From: CAYWLQ01 sp964458775
Lineage (GTDB): Bacteria > Myxococcota_A > Polyangia > JAAYKL01
Direction of reading: 5' to 3'
DNA: 9,503 nucleotides
Assembly (NCBI GenBank): GCA_964458775.1
Contig: CAYWLQ010000188.1
Coordinates: forward strand, 1-9,503
Below the pieces are notes generated by a model. That model saw only the letters and a list, made by a program, of their open reading frames with translations. It had not been told where the DNA came from and did not search any database. Both the position numbers and the translations under genes were made by a program. This document shows, piece by piece, positions 5,492 to 9,503 of the stretch (the stretch's first letter is position 1; each line of letters opens with the position of its first letter).

Positions 5492-6967
5492 TTGCGCATA
5501 CACCCATCGTCTATTGCAGTCTTCTTTGCCGCTTGTCTGGGATTTGTATTTTCTTCAGTATCTGCTTTTGATTCGGTAGCTCATCTGGACAGGCAGGTGC
5601 ACGGAATACATTGCTCTTATCTATTGGGTCTTGGCGAAACAGACGGAGCCGGGACATCAGGATGCTATGCTACTTTGATGAGCGGTTACTCATCAATACT
5701 CCGCAAATCAATATGGGGGGGAATACCTGTCGCTTTGCCCGGTATGGCTGTATTCGGCTATATTGCATTTGCTGTTCTATGGCTTGTTTTTAAACAGCGA
5801 GATCGTGATGTGCGATCAATAGCTTTTCTTAATGCGGCATGTCTTTTGCCTACGTTAACATCCATCTTCATGTGGTATGTGTCGGTGACCGAACTTGACA
5901 CTGTATGTAAACTATGTGCCGGAATTTACTTTGCATCATTTGCATCATTGGGAGGTTCGATATGGATGTTTATGTCGGCACGGAAAAGAGCATCGGAAAA
6001 TTTGCCGACACTTCCCACCACAGCATTTGCAAAAGCTTTTTTGGCGGGAGTTATTTTTGTTTTTCTCCCGGTCCTAACCTATGCCGCAATTGTACCGGAC
6101 TTTTCCAAATATATCGGTAACTGCGGAACTCTAATAGAACCTTCGGACCCCAATGGAGCTTTAATTCCAATAGGCTTGCAGAATCGAGCATCGGAAATGG
6201 TTGAAGTGCTGGATCCTTTGTGTGCAGCATGCGGTCTGTTTGAAAAACGATTTAAAGAAATGCCCGAACGCGAGTTGGTAAGACGCAAGATACTTTTATT
6301 TCCGCTTGATAAACAATGTAACTGGATGCTTGCAGAGTCTGTGCATCCCGGAGCATGCGCGGTTAGTGAAGCAATAATATGTGCAGGGAGTGCTGCACCG
6401 GAAGTAATGGATTTTGCTTTTTCTTCGCGCGAAATAATAATGGAAGAAACTCGTAAAGATCCGACTGCTGCAGCTCGCATTATGAAAGAGAAATTTCCTT
6501 CGCTTTCTCAATGTATAGGATCGGCATCAACAAAGGCAAAACTCAATCAAGCACTTCGGTGGACAGTCAAAAACCAGCTGCAGCTTTTAACACCTCAAAT
6601 TTATGTAGACGGTTACCGACTCTGTGATGAAGATACTGATTTGGGTTTAGAATATGCGTTATCGCGTCTAATTTCAAAAAACTACAGTCCGGTTCCTGTG
6701 TCATCTGCAAAAAGTTTACCCGAGACAAAAAAGACACCAAGCTCTTTGCCGCAACAAAAAGCTGCTGTTCCGCGAAAAAAGACGCCTAGTATATCTGAAC
6801 CTGTTTCTACTACCAAAGAAACGGCAACGACTCCGGATAAGCAGATCGATACTACACTCCCGGACAAAGCTTCGTTGGACAGTTCAGATAATAACGAATC
6901 TAATGCTGTAGCTAATCCCGTTGAAACACCGGCTTCTGTTTCAACAAAACAGGAGGCAGAACAGTGA
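5492..6967 (+). CDS. VKOR-DsbA fusion: membrane quinone-linked disulfide-forming protein
   Basis: 491 residues from TTG 5492 (501 from TTG 5462). Numbered from 5492, the N-terminal VKOR domain (about 10-165) has multiple TM helices. It carries the loop cysteine pair Cys41 and Cys58 (SGCYATL), the Ser/Pro-Gly signature (SGYSS, GGIPVALPG) and the redox CxxC (CKLC, 139-142). Another TM helix (about 180-201) leads to a periplasmic DsbA-like thioredoxin domain (about 225-395), with active site CAAC (244-247) and cis-proline motif Thr367-Pro368 (LLTPQIYVDGYRL). Five further cysteines lie in this domain. A hydrophilic Pro/Ser/Thr/Lys tail of about 90 residues ends the protein. By family knowledge, the DsbA part oxidises client thiols, VKOR reoxidises it, and quinone takes the electrons, replacing DsbB. 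Its stop overlaps the next start (GTGA). Fusion and active sites are clear; the substrates are unknown. Confidence 0.88.
   Translation: MRIHPSSIAVFFAACLGFVFSSVSAFDSVAHLDRQVHGIHCSYLLGLGETDGAGTSGCYATLMSGYSSILRKSIWGGIPVALPGMAVFGYIAFAVLWLVFKQRDRDVRSIAFLNAACLLPTLTSIFMWYVSVTELDTVCKLCAGIYFASFASLGGSIWMFMSARKRASENLPTLPTTAFAKAFLAGVIFVFLPVLTYAAIVPDFSKYIGNCGTLIEPSDPNGALIPIGLQNRASEMVEVLDPLCAACGLFEKRFKEMPERELVRRKILLFPLDKQCNWMLAESVHPGACAVSEAIICAGSAAPEVMDFAFSSREIIMEETRKDPTAAARIMKEKFPSLSQCIGSASTKAKLNQALRWTVKNQLQLLTPQIYVDGYRLCDEDTDLGLEYALSRLISKNYSPVPVSSAKSLPETKKTPSSLPQQKAAVPRKKTPSISEPVSTTKETATTPDKQIDTTLPDKASLDSSDNNESNAVANPVETPASVSTKQEAEQ
6951..6956 (+). promoter_or_regulatory. Strong Shine-Dalgarno supporting the GTG start of the OmpA-like gene
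   Basis: AGGAGG with a 7-nt spacer to GTG 6964, placed inside the last codons of the VKOR-DsbA gene. It fixes the GTG start and the 4-nt overlap. Confidence 0.75.
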
Positions 6968-7662
6968 GTAGATATATAGTTTATATTGCAGGTGCTATAA
7001 TACTGTTGCTTCCTTCAATTATGGTGACAGCATGGATTGGATCGGCAAAGTCTCGTCTTGTAGAAATGGATCATACAAGTGAACAAGCAAACGAAAAAGT
7101 TGCCGTTGCTTCTCAAGCTAACGAAGCTTACTGCACAGTGGAACTAAAAAAAATCCTGCGCAGAGTACTTCATAGTTGCGGCTTGATAGGAGGCCGAGCC
7201 GGACGCGGCTGCCAACCTATGGATGCAAAAAATGTTGCAACAATGAGCGGTAATGACTTCAATGCTCTCTTTACTCCAATGATTGAGCGAGGAGCAATAA
7301 TCCAATTTGAGCAAGGAAAGTCCGAATTGGACGACGATGACAAGGCCCTGATAGAAAAGATTTTTGCAGACAGGCGCGGAGCAAGCTATTTCTTTACCGT
7401 TGCCAGGTCTTCACCGGAGGGCTCCGTCAGTATAAATAGGGAAATTTCCCGAACCAGAGCAGAATCGGTTTTGACTTATCTGCAAAGCATTTTTAACGAC
7501 AAAGAACTTGAAAACCAGGTCGGTCTTTTGTGGTTGGGAAAAGAGTTTGCACAACTGGATTCAAGCTTTTGTAATTGGACCAGAAGCGGTACAGAAACAT
7601 CTTGTACGTCAGATACACTTAACAGGAGCGCATTTATCACATGGATCGACTGTCAACTATAA
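6964..7662 (+). CDS. Membrane-anchored OmpA-like protein with six cysteines
   Basis: 232 residues. An N-terminal TM anchor (about 5-27) is followed by a helical stretch (about 33-70) and an OmpA/MotB-like C-terminal domain (about 105-195). Recognisable parts are IIQFEQGKSELDDDDKALIEKI (shown by its ends FEQGKS and ALIEKI), the NREISRTRAESVLTYL helix and GLLWLGKEF. Against E. coli OmpA the peptidoglycan-binding Asp271 position is Ser150 (VARSSPEG), while the Arg286 position is kept as Arg165 at the same 15-residue distance, so peptidoglycan binding may be weakened. Six cysteines (57, 72, 83, 203, 214, 230) flank the domain, unusual for OmpA-like proteins and consistent with three disulfides. 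It lies between a disulfide-forming fusion and a thioredoxin-like gene, overlapping both, which suggests it is their client or anchor. That role is inferred. Confidence 0.75.
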   Translation: MSRYIVYIAGAIILLLPSIMVTAWIGSAKSRLVEMDHTSEQANEKVAVASQANEAYCTVELKKILRRVLHSCGLIGGRAGRGCQPMDAKNVATMSGNDFNALFTPMIERGAIIQFEQGKSELDDDDKALIEKIFADRRGASYFFTVARSSPEGSVSINREISRTRAESVLTYLQSIFNDKELENQVGLLWLGKEFAQLDSSFCNWTRSGTETSCTSDTLNRSAFITWIDCQL

Positions 7663-8225
7663 TACTGCTGATTGCTATCAGCACTGTTCAATGCAAAACA
7701 GACAACGCTTCTTCCCCTCCGCCGTCCAGAACCGTCTCGGTGCAGGCAAAGCCGAGTGCAGAAGATCCTCTTATAGAATTTTGTGATTTTTTGGACAGAG
7801 AAGGAAACAAGAAAGTTCTTAAGAGACCGGAGACAACCGGTTTAGCCCCCTCTTCTGATTCTGGATACAGGTGGATCAACATTTGGGCCACCTGGTGTAA
7901 ACCCTGTATTGAAGAGATACCCTTTATCGTAGAATGGGTTGATCGCCTGAACAAATCGGGAGCAAATATTCAGGTCGAATTTATATCCGTAGATGAAGAG
8001 CCCGAAGTTTTGCAGCGATTTTACCAAGCAAGACCTACTTTTCCGACTTCTTCCAGACTCGTTGACCCGGAAGCACTGGCTCCATGGATAGCCGAAATAG
8101 GCCTCGACTCCGGCGCAGGTCTTCCCATTCATATATTTGCCGACACAAAATCAATGATACGCTGCGCCCGAGCCGCCGCTGTAAAACAGTCAGATTATTC
8201 GGCTGTTGAAAAACTTGTGCAGTAG
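7641..8225 (+). CDS. TlpA/ResA-like thioredoxin, likely lipoprotein
   Basis: 194 residues. The N-terminal signal (LSTIILLIAIS) is followed by Cys18. The lipobox VQC is atypical, with Gln at -1, so lipidation is probable but not sure. A Ser/Pro-rich linker precedes a thioredoxin fold of the TlpA/ResA type (about 45-194): the central strand YRWINIWATWC, active site WCKPC (Cys86/Cys89), EEIPFIVEW helix, FISVDEE strand, and a cis-proline loop (AGLPIHIF, Pro162). Extra cysteines are Cys48 and Cys175. Family members are periplasmic thiol oxidoreductases, usually reductants fed by DsbD/CcdA, but no such gene is in the window. It could instead receive oxidising equivalents from the VKOR-DsbA protein. 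The ATG overlaps the preceding gene by 22 nt, with AGGAG (7624-7628) 12 nt upstream, slightly far. It is the last gene of the redox operon. Confidence 0.85.
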   Translation: MDRLSTIILLIAISTVQCKTDNASSPPPSRTVSVQAKPSAEDPLIEFCDFLDREGNKKVLKRPETTGLAPSSDSGYRWINIWATWCKPCIEEIPFIVEWVDRLNKSGANIQVEFISVDEEPEVLQRFYQARPTFPTSSRLVDPEALAPWIAEIGLDSGAGLPIHIFADTKSMIRCARAAAVKQSDYSAVEKLVQ

Positions 8226-8305
8226 TGTCTTGAAAGACGTCACCTGAAATAAGCAGGTACAGCAATCTATGTAAGGTATTTTCTCAAACACTGAGAATAT
8301 GATTC
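8226..8305. other. 80-bp gap between the redox operon and the ankyrin gene
   Basis: It contains a weak stem-loop (8239-8260; GT(C)ACCTG with CAGGTAC, one bulge) without a following U-tract, and the hairpin at 8281-8297. No convincing terminator or promoter is seen, so read-through into the ankyrin gene cannot be excluded. Confidence 0.4.
8281..8297 (+). promoter_or_regulatory. Perfect 6-bp inverted repeat just upstream of the ankyrin start
   Basis: TTCTCA and TGAGAA flank a 5-nt loop (AACAC) and end 8 nt before ATG 8306. The 3' arm contains GAGAA, the only purine-rich stretch where a ribosome binding site would sit. The hairpin could therefore limit initiation, or be a small operator. Chance is possible at this length. 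Confidence 0.35.
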
Positions 8306-9503
8306 ATGAGAACTAAACGGTTAATGTACATTTCAACTATAAAACGAACAACTTGCTATTTTGACGTAAAACATCTGCCTTTCTTAGCCTTTATCGTTTT
8401 CTATTCGCTCTTAGGGTGTACACATAGGGGTAAACCGCCTACTTGCCATATGGATAGCTCTTCGCCTGAGCCTGATGAACGCCTGAACATTAGCCTTTTG
8501 TGGCAACACAAAAATATTATTGATGCGGCGTCAGAGGGTGACGAAAAAGCAGTGTGGGAAATGATTGAGTGGGGGGCTGATGTAAATCAAACCAATAGTA
8601 GAGGTGAAACGGCTTTAACGGAATCGGCGCGAACTTGTCATCCTAACTTGATTGTACTGCTCATTCAAAAGGGTGCCGATATTGAAGCTATGACAGACCT
8701 GCGCGAGACGCCGCTTATAGCAGCTGCTGCAAATAATCATGTTGAGTGCGTGAGGATTCTATTGGAATTGGGAGCTGACATAGAAGGCGGCAGCTTAAGA
8801 GGATCTGCATTGACAGCTGCGGCGCGCTACGGGCACGAAGAAGTCGTAGACCTCTTGCTGTTAAAGGGTGCAGATGTCGACGCGCGTCAAACCTCTATAA
8901 CACCATTGATTGCAGCAATAACAGGTAAACAACTACATATTGTACATAGTCTATTAGCTAACGGTGCAAATATAAACGCCAAGTCGGGCGACAATATGAC
9001 AGCGATTATGGCTGCCGTAGAAACTGAAAATACGGATCTTGTGCGGTTTCTTTTGAGCCGCGGAGCAAGAGTAAATACACAAAGAACCGACGGCATGACC
9101 CCTCTTATAATTTCGTCTGAACATAGAAATCCAGATGTAGTACGCCTTCTATTGACAAACGGCGCCGAGATAAATGCTGTAGCGGCTGACGGAACGAACG
9201 CATTGATTTCAGCAGCCGCATACGGTCATGAAGAGATTGTACGGTTTTTGTTGAAACGAGGCGCAAAGGTAAATGCAAAGAATACCGAATACGGTACTAC
9301 AGCACTGATAGCGGCAGCTGAACGTGGGTATTTTGAGATTGTGCGGCTTTTATTGGGAAAAGGCGCGGGCAAGAATGAAGAGTGTAACACTGCGCTGATG
9401 ACTGCAACACTAAGAGGGTACAAAGATATCGTGGAGCTGTTATTGAGAAGCGGTGCTGATGTAAATGCAAAGGCAACAGATGACGGATCCACCGCACTGA
9501 TTG
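8306..9503 (+). CDS. Ankyrin-repeat lipoprotein (3'-truncated by the window)
   Basis: The frame runs from ATG 8306 without a stop to the last base (399 codons visible). A basic N-terminus and hydrophobic core (LPFLAFIVFYSLLGC) end in a good lipobox, Cys38 (Cys32 if Met7 is used), so the protein should be exported and lipidated. From residue 71 there are ten ankyrin repeats, with an eleventh beginning at 396. Helix-1 motifs (TPLIAAA, SALTAAA, TALIAAA) start near 71, 102, 135, 167, 199, 232, 265, 298, 332 and 362, spaced 30-34 residues. Loops read GADVN, GADIE, GAEIN or GAKVNAK. The repeat starting at 332 is three residues short. Ankyrin arrays bind proteins; the partner is unknown. A periplasmic ankyrin protein (AnkB) supports catalase in Pseudomonas, but no link to that can be claimed here. 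The gene follows the redox operon by 80 bp. Its ribosome binding site is weak. Confidence 0.88.
   Translation, partial: MRTKRLMYISTIKRTTCYFDVKHLPFLAFIVFYSLLGCTHRGKPPTCHMDSSSPEPDERLNISLLWQHKNIIDAASEGDEKAVWEMIEWGADVNQTNSRGETALTESARTCHPNLIVLLIQKGADIEAMTDLRETPLIAAAANNHVECVRILLELGADIEGGSLRGSALTAAARYGHEEVVDLLLLKGADVDARQTSITPLIAAITGKQLHIVHSLLANGANINAKSGDNMTAIMAAVETENTDLVRFLLSRGARVNTQRTDGMTPLIISSEHRNPDVVRLLLTNGAEINAVAADGTNALISAAAYGHEEIVRFLLKRGAKVNAKNTEYGTTALIAAAERGYFEIVRLLLGKGAGKNEECNTALMTATLRGYKDIVELLLRSGADVNAKATDDGSTALI
8516..9503 (+). repeat. Ankyrin repeat array (about 33-codon unit, at least ten copies)
   Basis: Repeats are recognisable at protein level (A/G-H/Y-EE-I/V-V-R-x-LL-x-x-GA-x-V/I-N) but diverged at DNA level, so this is an old array rather than recent amplification. 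Units starting near 9200, 9302 and 9392 are most alike in DNA (shared ATTGT(A/G)CGG and GTAAATGCAAAG stretches). The array continues past the window. Confidence 0.85.

Noticed and set aside
6079..6511. Minus-strand ORFs inside the VKOR-DsbA gene
   Set aside because: The plus-strand frame has conserved active-site motifs throughout; the minus-strand translations show none.
7641..7694. Frameshift between the OmpA-like and TlpA-like genes (one fused protein)
   Set aside because: The 22-nt overlap has a separate ATG, an upstream AGGAG and a complete signal peptide in the second gene, so two coupled genes explain it better.
8887..9497. Minus-strand ORFs opposite the ankyrin gene, with apparent internal repeats
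   Set aside because: The repetition is the antisense image of the ankyrin repeats; no start context or domain supports them.

Overview
The window looks like a chromosomal piece of a Gram-negative bacterium with low to moderate GC, most likely a deltaproteobacterial or Myxococcota/Bradymonadales-type lineage. This is inference. The signs are lipoproteins with a spaced-cysteine head and a long Asp-Thr repeat tail, a Ser/Thr-kinase-like protein ending in a PEGA domain, a VKOR-DsbA fusion, and several lipobox signal peptides that imply an outer membrane or periplasm. There are no tRNA or rRNA genes, CRISPR arrays, transposases, integrases or phage genes. Every gene of appreciable size looks intact except the two cut by the window edges.

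Layout. (1) 1-1209, +: 3' part of a membrane sensor histidine kinase with a PAS domain, its N-terminus outside the window. (2) 4519-1266, -: a tight three-gene operon read leftward: a kinase-fold protein with a TM segment and periplasmic PEGA domain; a secreted or membrane protein with a short helical N-terminal domain and two TM helices; and a small Asp-Thr repeat lipoprotein. Gene junctions are +3 nt and -1 nt. The kinase-like protein has lost both catalytic aspartates, the alpha-C glutamate and most of the glycine loop, so it should be a pseudokinase. (3) 5315-4770, -: a MntP-family manganese exporter. (4) 5492-8225, +: a three-gene envelope redox operon with overlapping genes: a VKOR-DsbA fusion that makes disulfides, a six-cysteine membrane-anchored OmpA-like protein, and a TlpA-like thioredoxin (WCKPC) with a possible lipoprotein signal. 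(5) 8306-9503, +: an ankyrin-repeat lipoprotein running off the right edge, with at least ten repeats.

How the genes may work together. The plus-strand redox operon is a plausible self-contained oxidation/reduction module. VKOR takes electrons from the fused DsbA domain and passes them to quinone. The TlpA-like protein would reduce or isomerise, or oxidise, client thiols. The cysteine-rich OmpA-like protein encoded between them is the obvious candidate client. MntP is divergent from this operon and shares its upstream region, which contains a 9-bp perfect inverted repeat. The minus-strand pseudokinase operon looks like an envelope scaffold or signalling unit spanning cytoplasm, inner membrane, periplasm and probably outer membrane; I know of no described system with this composition.

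The strongest candidates for something undescribed are the pseudokinase-PEGA / two-TM / Asp-Thr lipoprotein operon and the VKOR-DsbA / OmpA-like / TlpA operon. No homology search could be run, so assignments rest on motifs read in the translation.
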